Assembly (NCBI GenBank): GCA_023387585.1
Contig: JAEWHZ010000175.1
Coordinates: 1 to 8,042 of the forward strand
Reading direction: 5' to 3'
DNA from: Pseudomonadota bacterium
GTDB taxonomy: Bacteria; Pseudomonadota; Alphaproteobacteria; Rhizobiales; Devosiaceae
Length of the DNA stretch: 8,042 nucleotides
Part shown: positions 1 through 6,393 of the stretch, in pieces
Layout: every line of letters begins with the position of its first letter
Numbering within the stretch: the first letter of the stretch is position 1
Made by a program: the position numbers and the translations under genes
Notes under the pieces: model-generated
Database searches by the model: none
Seen by the model: the letters and a program-made list of their open reading frames with translations, nothing else
Told to the model about the DNA's origin: nothing

Positions 1-987
1 AGCTATCGCGGCGACATCATCAACGCCATCGACTTCACCGAAGAGGCGCGCCGGCCCGATCCGGACCGCCTGCTGAAAGCCTATCGCCAGTCGGCGGCGA
101 CGCTGAACCTGCTGCGCGCCTTCGCCCAGGGCGGCTATGCCGACCTGACCCGCATCCACGAATGGACCGTGGGGTTCATGAAGGGCTCGAACTGGTATCC
201 GCGCTATGAGGAAGTGGCGCAGAAGATCGACGAGGCCATCGCCTTCATGCAGGCCCTCGGGCTGACGCCGGAGAACACGCCGGCCCTGCGCAGCACCGCC
301 TTCTTCACCAGCCACGAGGCGCTGCTGCTCGGCTACGAGGAAGCGCTGACCCGGCGCGATTCCATCACCAATGACTGGTACGCGACGTCCGGGCACATGA
401 TCTGGATCGGCGACCGCACCCGCCAGCCCGATGGCGCGCATGTCGAGTATTTCGCCGGCATCAGGAACCCGATCGGCATCAAATGCGGGCCGGGGCTCGA
501 CAGCGACGACCTGCTGCGCCTGCTCGATAGGCTCAACCCGCAGGACGAGGCCGGCCGCATCACGCTGATCGGCCGCTTCGGCGCCGACAAGGTCTATCAG
601 CACCTGCCGGGCCTGATCGAGACCGTGCGCCGCGCCGGCCGCACAGTGGTGTGGTGCTGCGACCCGATGCACGGCAACACCATCAAGGCCTCCTCGGGCT
701 ACAAGACCCGCCCCTTCGACAAGGTGCTGGCCGAGGTGCGCGGCTTCTTCGAGGTGCATCGCGAGCTCGGCACCTATGCCGGGGGCGTTCATGTCGAGAT
801 GACCGGCGACGACGTGACCGAATGCGTGGGCGGGGTGTCGGCGGTGACCGAGGCTTCGCTGTCGGACCGGTATCACACCTATTGCGATCCGCGCCTCAAC
901 GCCTCGCAGGCGCTGGAGCTGGCCTTCCTCGTGGCTGAGGAAATTCGGGCACAGCGGCCGGTTACGAGCAAAGCAGCGCAGGCTTGA
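1..987 (+). CDS. aroG: Class II 3-deoxy-7-phosphoheptulonate (DAHP) synthase, C-terminal part (5' end outside window)
   Basis: This enzyme condenses phosphoenolpyruvate with erythrose 4-phosphate to DAHP, the first step of the shikimate pathway, in the cytoplasm. The frame is open from base 1, so the start lies upstream. The fragment has 328 residues; class II (plant/Mycobacterium-type) enzymes usually have about 450-465, so roughly 130 N-terminal residues are missing. It opens with SYRGDIIN, a family signature. Further family motifs are IKCGPG (Lys161 of the fragment), GRFGADK (Arg192), WCCDPMHGNT (His224), HVEMTGDDVTECVGG (Glu266) and HTYCDPRLN (Asp296). By comparison with the M. tuberculosis enzyme, His224, Glu266 and Asp296 should be metal ligands, and the Lys and Arg should bind phosphate or PEP. 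The fourth ligand, a Cys, would be in the missing part. An in-frame ATG at 169 is internal, because homologous sequence continues upstream of it. The symbol is conventional; aroF or aroH are also used for this class. Confidence 0.96.
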   Translation, partial: SYRGDIINAIDFTEEARRPDPDRLLKAYRQSAATLNLLRAFAQGGYADLTRIHEWTVGFMKGSNWYPRYEEVAQKIDEAIAFMQALGLTPENTPALRSTAFFTSHEALLLGYEEALTRRDSITNDWYATSGHMIWIGDRTRQPDGAHVEYFAGIRNPIGIKCGPGLDSDDLLRLLDRLNPQDEAGRITLIGRFGADKVYQHLPGLIETVRRAGRTVVWCCDPMHGNTIKASSGYKTRPFDKVLAEVRGFFEVHRELGTYAGGVHVEMTGDDVTECVGGVSAVTEASLSDRYHTYCDPRLNASQALELAFLVAEEIRAQRPVTSKAAQA

Positions 988-1049
988 GCTTGTTTCTGCG
1001 CGTGAGTTGAACCAGTCTGTGCGTCGCGCGAACCGTAACGCGAACAAGC
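988..1049 (+). repeat. Long imperfect inverted repeat between the DAHP synthase and kinase genes
   Basis: GCTTGTT (988-994) is the reverse complement of AACAAGC (1043-1049). After a 4-nt bulge (995-998), CGCGT (999-1003) also pairs with ACGCG (1038-1042). This gives 12 pairs closing a 34-nt loop. The repeat begins right after the TGA stop (985-987) and ends 10 bp before the kinase ATG. No U-run follows it, so a classical intrinsic terminator is not supported. It could be a Rho-dependent or processing structure, or chance pairing in GC-rich sequence. Confidence 0.4.
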
Positions 1050-1059
1050 GCGGACCAGC

Positions 1060-2955
1060 ATGCCGACGACTCTCTTCCCTACTGCGGGGCCCGAGCTGCG
1101 GGCCCGGCTGGAGACCATCGAAACCGTCAGGCTGGTCAACCACCATGACTGGGCCTCGACTCCGCTCGGCCCCATTCCCCAGTGGTCGCAGAGCCTGAAG
1201 GGTGCCGTGCGCGTCCTCGTCAGCGCCGTCACGCCCATGGTGCTGATGGTCGGGCCCGAGGGCTACATGATTTACAACGATGCCTATGCCGAGTTCGCCG
1301 GCACGCGGCATCCGGACATCTTCGCCCGGCCGGCCGCCGAGGCCTGGCCCGAGATCGCCGATTTCAACAGCCACAAGATCGAGCTCGCGGCGGCGGGCGA
1401 GAGCCTGTCCCTGCGCGACCACGAACTGGTGCTCAACCGCCACGGCACGATGGAATCGGTCTGGCTCGACCTGCATTACAGCCCGGTGCTGGACGATGAC
1501 GGCACCACCGAGGCCGTGCTGTGCATCGTCAACGAGATCACCGAGCGCAAGCTGGCCGAACAGGCGCTGGCGCGGTCCGAGGAGCGGCTGTCGCTGGCGC
1601 TGTCCGGCTCCGCCATGATCGGCACCTGGGACTGGGACGTCGAGCGCAACGTGGTGACCGCCGACGACCGTTTCGCGCTGCTGCACGGGGTCGATTCGCT
1701 GCGCGCCGGGCTCGGCGTGCCGTTCCGCAGCTATCTCGAGACCATCCATCGCGACGACCTGCCGGCGGTGCTGCGCGCCGTACGCGAGACGCTGTCGACC
1801 GGCGAGCCGCTATCGGTCGAATACCGGGTGAATAGCAAGCAGGGCGAGATGCGCACGGTCGTCGCCTCGGGCCGCGCGCGCTTCAACGCCGACGGCGAGG
1901 TCATCCGCTTTCCGGGCGTCGCCGTCGACATCACCGAGCAGAAGCGGGTTTCGGAAGCGCTGGCCAAGAGCGAGCTGGAGTTCCGCATCCTCGCCGACAC
2001 CATGCCGCAAATGGTGTGGGCCACGCGCCCGGACGGCTACCACGACTATTTCAACCACCGCTGGTACGAGTTCACCGGCCTGCCGGAAGGCTCGACGGAC
2101 GGCGACCAGTGGGGCGGCATGTTCCACCCCGACGACCGCCTGCGCGCGCGCGAGCTATGGGAGCATTCGCTCGAGACCGGCGACCCCTACCAGGTCGAGT
2201 ACCGGCTGCGGCACCATTCCGGCCAGTATCGCTGGACGCTGGGGCGGGCGCTGCCGGTGCGCGACGCCGAGGGCAGGGTGCTGCGCTGGATTGGCACCTG
2301 CACCGACATCCACGACAGCAAGCTCGCCGCCGAGGAGCGCGAGCTGGTCGCGCAGGAGCTGTCGCACCGGATCAAGAACCTGTTCGCCGTGCTCACCGGC
2401 CTCGTCAGCCTTTCGTCGCGCAACCGGCCGGAGGTGAAGGATTTCGCCGACGAACTGCGCCGGCGCATCTATGCGCTCGGCCAGGCCCACGACTTCGTGC
2501 GCCCGCGCGGCACCGACGCGGCGCCGGTCGGGGCCTCGCTCCACGAGCTCGCGACGCGCCTGCTCATGCCCTATGAGGCGCAGGACCGGCTGAGCTTCGC
2601 CGGCGATGACGCCGAGATCGACGAGGGCGCGGCGACGCCCCTGGCGCTCCTGATCCACGAGCTGGCGACCAACTCGGCCAAATATGGCGCGTTGTCGCGC
2701 CAGGAGGGCACGATCGCGCTCTCCGGCCATGCCGAGGGCGAGGACTATGTGCTGAGCTGGCGCGAGCGCGGCGGCCCGGCCATCGAGGCTCCGCCGCAGA
2801 ACGAGGGATTCGGCTCGCGCGTCGTCACGCTGACCATAGAGGGCCAGCTGCGCGGCAGTTTCGAACGCGAATGGTCGCGCGAGGGCATGGAACTGACGCT
2901 GCGCGTGCCGCTTTCCGCGCTGCGCCGTTCGGCGGCGCTGGGTTCGGTAAGCTGA
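1060..2955 (+). CDS. Soluble multi-PAS sensor histidine kinase, HWE (HisKA_2-like) family
   Basis: A 631-residue predicted cytoplasmic sensor kinase with no signal peptide or membrane segment. Three PAS-like domains come first: about 45-165, beginning with the TPLGPIPQWSQSL motif common at the start of such kinases; about 178-293; and about 305-418 (PAS_3-like, FNHRWYEFTG...HPDDR). The second and third each end in a DIT/DIH boundary. The kinase core follows. The H-box is ELSHRIKN with phospho-acceptor His436. The N-box is HELATNSAKYGAL, in which His533 is the 'H' of HWE. W567-R-E569 is the WxE motif, and the G-box is GFGSR (583-587). These are the diagnostic HWE features. No LOV cysteine motif or GAF chromophore domain is visible, so the stimulus is unknown. 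The ATG at 1060 has only a weak purine-rich site (GCGGA, about 1050-1054), but it sits just before the conserved N-terminal segment. The gene converges on a receiver-only regulator, its likely partner. Confidence 0.93.
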   Translation: MPTTLFPTAGPELRARLETIETVRLVNHHDWASTPLGPIPQWSQSLKGAVRVLVSAVTPMVLMVGPEGYMIYNDAYAEFAGTRHPDIFARPAAEAWPEIADFNSHKIELAAAGESLSLRDHELVLNRHGTMESVWLDLHYSPVLDDDGTTEAVLCIVNEITERKLAEQALARSEERLSLALSGSAMIGTWDWDVERNVVTADDRFALLHGVDSLRAGLGVPFRSYLETIHRDDLPAVLRAVRETLSTGEPLSVEYRVNSKQGEMRTVVASGRARFNADGEVIRFPGVAVDITEQKRVSEALAKSELEFRILADTMPQMVWATRPDGYHDYFNHRWYEFTGLPEGSTDGDQWGGMFHPDDRLRARELWEHSLETGDPYQVEYRLRHHSGQYRWTLGRALPVRDAEGRVLRWIGTCTDIHDSKLAAEERELVAQELSHRIKNLFAVLTGLVSLSSRNRPEVKDFADELRRRIYALGQAHDFVRPRGTDAAPVGASLHELATRLLMPYEAQDRLSFAGDDAEIDEGAATPLALLIHELATNSAKYGALSRQEGTIALSGHAEGEDYVLSWRERGGPAIEAPPQNEGFGSRVVTLTIEGQLRGSFEREWSREGMELTLRVPLSALRRSAALGSVS

Positions 2956-2971
2956 TCAGGCCGGGGATCAG
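2952..2971. terminator. Inverted repeat containing both convergent stop codons; candidate bidirectional terminator
   Basis: CTGATC (2952-2957) and GATCAG (2966-2971) are perfect reverse complements around an 8-nt loop (2958-2965). The left arm contains the kinase stop TGA (2953-2955). The right arm contains the regulator's stop (TCA at 2968-2970, read on the minus strand). The gene gap is only 12 bp, so any terminator must lie here or inside the reading frames. The stem is short (6 bp) and lacks a U-tract, so efficient intrinsic termination is doubtful. Confidence 0.35.
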
Positions 2972-3393
2972 GCGCCGGCGGCCATCGGATTGTCCCAGCC
3001 GAACAGCTTGAGCCTCTGCGGCGGCATGGCCGCTTCGGCATTGTGCCGGGCGATGGCGAAGGACAGGGCCTGCCTGATCTCGTTCTCCGAGGCGGGCTTG
3101 GACAGCACCCCGACCGTGCCCTCGACGCCGTCGCCGAGCTGGGCCGGGTTGGCGGTCATGAACAGCACGGTTACCCCATGGGTCTGCGCCAGGATGCGGC
3201 CGATCTGCGCGCCGGTCGGCCCGTCGCGCAGATTGAGGTCGACCAGCGCGACATCGGCATCCGGGGCATGGCGCAGCGCCGTTCGCTGGTCGCCGGCGAT
3301 GGCCACGGGCAGATGCCCCATGTCCTCGATCAGATGCTCGATCTCCGTGGCGACGAAAATCTCGTCCTCGATAATCAGTATGCGGGCGGGCAT
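2968..3393 (-). CDS. Single-domain response regulator (receiver domain only)
   Basis: A 141-residue protein that is essentially one CheY-like receiver domain with no output domain. It starts MPARILIIEDE, giving the acidic pocket Glu9/Asp10. The phospho-acceptor is Asp52 (ALVDLNLRDG). The switch Thr is Thr80 (LFMTAN) and the conserved Lys is Lys99 (LSKP). All catalytic receiver residues are therefore present. The frame is open a further 35 codons upstream to another ATG (3498), but those residues do not resemble a receiver, so the start at 3393 is preferred. The SD there is weak (a GAG about 12 nt upstream). In alphaproteobacteria, stand-alone receivers beside HWE kinases often act as phosphate sinks or modulators, for example LovR with LovK in Caulobacter. 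That role is inferred here from position and type. The LFMTAN segment differs from the FATGY motif of the FATGUY subgroup. Confidence 0.93.
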   Translation of the reverse strand: MPARILIIEDEIFVATEIEHLIEDMGHLPVAIAGDQRTALRHAPDADVALVDLNLRDGPTGAQIGRILAQTHGVTVLFMTANPAQLGDGVEGTVGVLSKPASENEIRQALSFAIARHNAEAAMPPQRLKLFGWDNPMAAGA

Positions 3394-3411
3394 GGCCAGG
3401 GTCTCAATTCG

Positions 3412-3448
3412 CCGTTTCGTGACGTATGAATGACATAGACCCGTTTCG
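3412..3448. repeat. Direct repeat CCGTTTCG upstream of the response regulator
   Basis: CCGTTTCG occurs at 3412-3419 and again at 3441-3448, 29 bp start to start, which is close to three helical turns. Both copies lie within 60 bp upstream of the regulator's start codon (read as CGAAACGG on its strand). Helically phased repeats near a start can be binding sites for a transcription factor. With only two 8-bp copies this remains a suggestion. Confidence 0.3.
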
Positions 3449-3498
3449 GTTGCGGAAATGCCGCCCTGCGAGGGGCGCATGAGGGGTGTTTTCCCCAA

Positions 3499-3520
3499 CT
3501 ATCGTTAGCAAATCCGATAG
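3499..3520. promoter_or_regulatory. Candidate operator: inverted repeat CTATCG-N10-CGATAG
   Basis: CTATCG (3499-3504) and CGATAG (3515-3520) are perfect 6-bp arms around a 10-bp spacer in the divergent region between the regulator and the outer membrane protein gene. Arm centres are 16 bp apart, a spacing compatible with a dimeric DNA-binding protein. The spacer is AT-richer than its surroundings. I cannot assign convincing -35/-10 boxes on either strand of 3394-3597. Confidence 0.35.
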
Positions 3521-3529
3521 GAGCGTTTA

Positions 3530-3594
3530 GAGGATCATTAACCCTAATGCCTCATGAAGGAACGACGCGTGGCGTTCGGATGAAGTGAGGCATT
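3530..3594 (+). promoter_or_regulatory. Outer membrane protein leader: two mutually exclusive hairpins, one hiding the Shine-Dalgarno site
   Basis: The likely SD (GTGAGG, 3585-3590) lies 7 nt before the ATG at 3598. Hairpin B: AATGCCTCA (3546-3554) pairs perfectly with TGAGGCATT (3586-3594), covering the SD. Inside it, GAACG (3560-3564) pairs with CGTTC (3573-3577) around an 8-nt loop. Hairpin A: GAGG (3530-3533) pairs with CCTC (3550-3553) and, after a 2-nt bulge, CATTA (3536-3540) pairs with TAATG (3545-3549) around the loop ACCC. A and B share 3546-3553, so only one can form at a time. Formation of A would free the SD. The pairings are read directly from the sequence; a regulatory role is inferred, and A matters only if the transcript starts upstream of about 3530. 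Confidence 0.5.
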
Positions 3595-3597
3595 GTC

Positions 3598-4578
3598 ATG
3601 AAACTGCTGGGTCTTGCGGCGGCTTCCCTTCTCGCCCTCATCTCGGCGATGCCGGCCACGGCCGGCGATCTGCTGCGCCCGGCCTATCCCGGCGCCTGGC
3701 AGCCCGAGGAGGACGATCCGCTCCGCTTCGAGGCAGGCGTTCGCTACTGGGCCACCTGGGGCGGCCAGGACATGGGTTTCGGCAATATGCGCCTGTCCTC
3801 GCGCGACCAGACCCATGTGGTCGAGGTGCATGGCCGCATCGACGATCTGTCGACCAACAGCTATGTGCGCGCCCATGCCGGGCTCGGGATCGCGACCACC
3901 GGCACATACGATTTCACGCCGCTACGCGGAACCGGGCTGGAGATCGGCGACCGCTCGACCATCGCCCATGCCGGCGCCGATTTCGGCTGGATGCCGCTGG
4001 GCGATCCGGACGCCGGCTTCGGCATCGGGCCGCTCGTGGGGTATCAGTATTGGAAGGACTCGCCCGATCTGGGGCGGGGGAATTTTGTTGGCGGCGTGAA
4101 CGCTGACGGCACCTTCACCGGCGGTAATAGCTCCACCCATGAAGTCGACATCCACGCCCTGCGTCTCGGCATCACCGGCCGTGCAGAGCTGGGGAACATG
4201 TTCGACATCTCGGCGGAAATCGCCGGCGTGCCTTATGCGCATATGACGGGCATTCTGGGGCCGCATGAGCTGAGCACGAGGATTGGCACAACCGATATCG
4301 AAAAGGGTTCGGCCACCGTCCTCTCCGGTCGCGGCTACGGCCTGATGGGCGAGGCCATGCTTGGCTTTCACCCGACCGAGAACCTGATCCTGCGCTTCGG
4401 CGGCCGGGCCTGGTATCTCGAAGGTCAGCTCGACGCCAATTTCAACACGTTTTCGGCTACCGATCCTGTCGGAGGGGCGACAGACCACACTACAGGCGAA
4501 CAAGGTTACGTCATGGCCAGCCAATGGGCTTCCCTGTTCCGCTACGGTGCGCTGGTGGAGCTGACCGGGCGCTTCTGA
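3598..4578 (+). CDS. Predicted outer membrane beta-barrel protein
   Basis: A 326-residue exported protein. The N-terminus is a clear Sec signal peptide: MK, a Leu/Ala-rich core to about residue 16, then AMPATA with likely cleavage after Ala22. The mature part has alternating polar/aromatic stretches typical of amphipathic beta strands, for example RFEAGVRYWATWG, GIGPLVGYQYWKD, NLILRFGGRAWYLEG and RYGALVELTGRF. It ends in Phe326, the usual C-terminal BAM-recognition residue of outer membrane barrels. Gly- and Asn-rich segments between strands (about 157-178 and 280-302) look like surface loops. No enzymatic motif is apparent, and I cannot name a precise family or a transported substrate. The ATG at 3598 has a good SD (GTGAGG, 7-nt spacing), which lies inside a potential hairpin. 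The gene appears monocistronic: divergent from the response regulator and followed by 147 bp before nadE. Codon use in 4081-4500 seems slightly less GC-biased than in the neighbours, perhaps reflecting variable loops. Confidence 0.85.
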   Translation: MKLLGLAAASLLALISAMPATAGDLLRPAYPGAWQPEEDDPLRFEAGVRYWATWGGQDMGFGNMRLSSRDQTHVVEVHGRIDDLSTNSYVRAHAGLGIATTGTYDFTPLRGTGLEIGDRSTIAHAGADFGWMPLGDPDAGFGIGPLVGYQYWKDSPDLGRGNFVGGVNADGTFTGGNSSTHEVDIHALRLGITGRAELGNMFDISAEIAGVPYAHMTGILGPHELSTRIGTTDIEKGSATVLSGRGYGLMGEAMLGFHPTENLILRFGGRAWYLEGQLDANFNTFSATDPVGGATDHTTGEQGYVMASQWASLFRYGALVELTGRF

Positions 4579-4579
4579 G

Positions 4580-4594
4580 GGCGGGCCCACCGCC
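4580..4594 (+). other. Small GC hairpin just after the outer membrane protein stop codon
   Basis: GGCGG (4580-4584) and CCGCC (4590-4594) form a 5-bp stem around a 5-nt loop, starting 2 nt after the TGA. There is no downstream U-tract. It could stabilise the mRNA 3' end or help termination, but such short GC stems are common at this base composition. Confidence 0.25.
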
Positions 4595-4616
4595 GCGCTT
4601 GCCGAGTCGATGGGGC

Positions 4617-4662
4617 GCATCGGATTCATCCGAAAACCGCTTCGCACTTTTCGGTCCGATGC
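4617..4662. repeat. 46-bp two-tier palindrome, REP-like intergenic element
   Basis: The outer arms GCATCGGA (4617-4624) and TCCGATGC (4655-4662) pair perfectly over 8 bp. After a 5-nt bulge (4625-4629), the inner arms CCGAAAA (4630-4636) and TTTTCGG (4648-4654) pair over 7 bp around an 11-nt loop (CCGCTTCGCAC). The CCGAAAACCGCTTCGCAC core with TTTTCGG looks, from memory, like a motif found repeatedly in intergenic regions of Rhizobiales genomes, comparable in kind to RIME/REP palindromes. Position between two co-oriented genes fits such an element. It could also act as a transcription terminator for the outer membrane protein gene, with the TTTT run inside the stem. Only one copy is in this window, so repetition is not shown here. 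Confidence 0.6.
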
Positions 4663-4675
4663 TGTAAGTCTGCGC

Positions 4676-4700
4676 CGCCTCGGCCCGGCGCCAAGAGGCG
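4676..4700 (+). other. Hairpin in the nadE leader
   Basis: CGCCTC (4676-4681) pairs with GAGGCG (4695-4700). Inside it, GGC (4682-4684) pairs with GCC (4690-4692), with a 2-nt AA bulge and a 5-nt loop. It ends 25 nt before the nadE start and does not cover the SD-like GGCAGG (4711-4716). It does not match an NAD+ riboswitch that I can recognise. It may be part of the preceding terminator or a chance GC stem. Confidence 0.3.
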
Positions 4701-4725
4701 TCGTGTTCAAGGCAGGCAGTTCAGT

Positions 4726-6393
4726 TTGACCGATCGTCTTCGTATCGCGCTCGCGCAGCTCAACCCCATCGTGGGCGCACTGTCACACAATCTCGATCTC
4801 GCCCGCGCGGCCCTGCGCCAGGCGGCGGAGGCCGAGGTCGATATCCTCATGTTCTCCGAATTGTTCCTCACCGGCTATTTCCCGGAGGACCTGCTGTTCA
4901 AGCCGCGCTTCGTCGAGGACGCGATCGCCGCCGCCCGCCAGTTCGCCGCCGAAACGCGCGATAGCAGCGTCAGCGTGATCCTGCCCTCGATCTGGCAGGA
5001 GACCGGGGCGCTGCGCAATGCGGTGCTGGTGATCGAGAACGGCGAGATCGTCGCCACCCGCATCAAGCGCGAGTTGCCCACTACCGACGTCTTCTACGAG
5101 CAGCGCTATTTCACCGCCGGCACGCTGCCCGAGCCGGTGGAGATCAAGGGCGTCATGATCGGCATCCCGATCTGCGAGGACATCTGGCATTCCTGGGTCT
5201 GCGCCAATCTGGTGCAGCGCGGCGCCGAGCTGCTGCTGTGCCCCAACGGCTCGCCCTATTGGCGCGACAAGCAGTCGGTGCGCATGCGGCTGGTGCGCGA
5301 CCGGGTGGCCGAGGACGGCGTGCCCATGCTATATCTCAACCAGGTCGGCGGGCAGGACGAACTGGTGTTCGACGGCGCTTCCTTCGCCATCGAGCCGGGC
5401 GGGCGCGTGGTGTTGCAGGGCAAATCCTTCGCCGAGGACCTGATCGTCAGCGACTGGCGGAACGGGCCGTCCGGCTGGACCTGCGCCGACGGTCATGTGA
5501 CGCCGCTGCCGAGCCCCGAGGAGGCGGTGTGGCAGGCCTGCGTGCTCGGCCTGCGCGACTATGTGGAAAAGAACGGGTTCCGCTCGGTGCTGCTCGGGTT
5601 GTCGGGCGGCATCGATAGCGCCATGGTGGCGGCGCTGGCGGTCGACGCCTTCGGGCCCGAGCGGGTCAGCTGCATCATGCTGCCCTATCGCTACACCACC
5701 CCGGCGAGCCTCGCCGATGCGCGCGCCTGCGCCGAGCATCTCGGCGTTTCCTATGAGGTCATCCCCATAGGCGGCGCCGTCGACGGGGCACTGGCCGAGC
5801 TGACGCCGCTGTTCGGCAACCGCGAGCCCGACGTGACCGAGGAAAACCTTCAGTCGCGCATGCGCGGGGTGATGCTGATGGCGCTGTCGAACAAGACCGG
5901 CGCCATGCTGCTGACCACGGGCAACAAATCGGAGATGGCCGTGGGCTATGCCACCATCTATGGCGACATGAATGGCGGCTTCAACCCGATCAAGGACATG
6001 CTGAAGATGGATGTCTACCGGCTGGCCCGCTGGCGCAACGGGAATCTGCCGGAGGGTGCCCTGGGGCCGGAGGGAACCGTCATTCCGGACACCATCATCG
6101 ACAAGGCGCCGAGCGCCGAGCTGCGCGAGAACCAGACCGACCAGGACAGCCTGCCGCCCTATCCGGTGCTCGACGAAATCCTTACGGCTCTGGTGGAGGA
6201 GGAGCGCTCGGTCGAACAGGTGATGGCGCTGGGGCATGAGCGCGCGCTGGTCAAGCGCATCGAGCACCTGATCTATATCGCCGAATACAAGCGCCGCCAG
6301 TCGGCGCCGGGGGTGAAGCTGACGAAGAAGGCGTTCGGGCTCGGGCGCAAATATCCGATCACCAACGGCTATCGCGACGGTTCGGGATCATGA
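4726..6393 (+). CDS. nadE: Glutamine-dependent NAD+ synthetase
   Basis: This enzyme makes NAD+ from nicotinic acid adenine dinucleotide, ATP and glutamine, the last step of de novo and Preiss-Handler NAD synthesis. The 555 residues match the usual two-domain bacterial form. The N-terminal nitrilase-type glutaminase domain (about 5-250) carries the catalytic triad Glu45 (FSELFLTGY), Lys114 (RIKRELP) and Cys150 (GIPICEDIW). The C-terminal synthetase domain (about 265-550) has the ATP pyrophosphatase loop SGGIDSA (293-299), LLTTGNKSE (395-403), GGFNPIKD (417-424) and APSAELRENQTDQDSLPPY (461-479). No key residue is missing. The start is TTG: TDRLRIALAQLNP follows directly as in homologues, and no in-frame ATG or GTG precedes it nearby. 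GGCAGG (4711-4716), 9 nt upstream, is a plausible SD. The stop overlaps the gltX start as ATGA, suggesting an operon and coupled translation. Confidence 0.97.
   Translation: MTDRLRIALAQLNPIVGALSHNLDLARAALRQAAEAEVDILMFSELFLTGYFPEDLLFKPRFVEDAIAAARQFAAETRDSSVSVILPSIWQETGALRNAVLVIENGEIVATRIKRELPTTDVFYEQRYFTAGTLPEPVEIKGVMIGIPICEDIWHSWVCANLVQRGAELLLCPNGSPYWRDKQSVRMRLVRDRVAEDGVPMLYLNQVGGQDELVFDGASFAIEPGGRVVLQGKSFAEDLIVSDWRNGPSGWTCADGHVTPLPSPEEAVWQACVLGLRDYVEKNGFRSVLLGLSGGIDSAMVAALAVDAFGPERVSCIMLPYRYTTPASLADARACAEHLGVSYEVIPIGGAVDGALAELTPLFGNREPDVTEENLQSRMRGVMLMALSNKTGAMLLTTGNKSEMAVGYATIYGDMNGGFNPIKDMLKMDVYRLARWRNGNLPEGALGPEGTVIPDTIIDKAPSAELRENQTDQDSLPPYPVLDEILTALVEEERSVEQVMALGHERALVKRIEHLIYIAEYKRRQSAPGVKLTKKAFGLGRKYPITNGYRDGSGS

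Noticed and set aside
333..590. Minus-strand open frame inside the DAHP synthase gene
   Set aside because: It is an antisense frame over strongly conserved coding sequence, Ser/Arg-rich in composition, with no recognisable domain.
3394..3498. N-terminal extension of the response regulator from an ATG at 3498
   Set aside because: The 35 extra residues do not resemble a receiver domain, and the conserved fold starts at PARILIIEDE. The region carries repeats more typical of intergenic DNA.
3559..3576. GGAAC followed by CGTT, resembling an EcfG general-stress sigma factor promoter upstream of the outer membrane protein gene
   Set aside because: The spacer is only 9 bp, whereas EcfG promoters need about 16-17 bp between GGAAC and the -10 GTT. 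The site also lies within 40 bp of the start codon and is better explained by the inner stem of the leader hairpin.
4676..4700. Riboswitch (NAD+-sensing) upstream of nadE
   Set aside because: Only a simple hairpin is present. The intergenic region lacks recognisable NAD+-I or NAD+-II aptamer features, and the SD is not covered.
5329..6267. Long (over 300-codon) minus-strand open frame across nadE
   Set aside because: High GC content makes long antisense frames common. The product is a His/Gln/Arg-rich sequence with no family resemblance, and the plus-strand nadE motifs are intact throughout.
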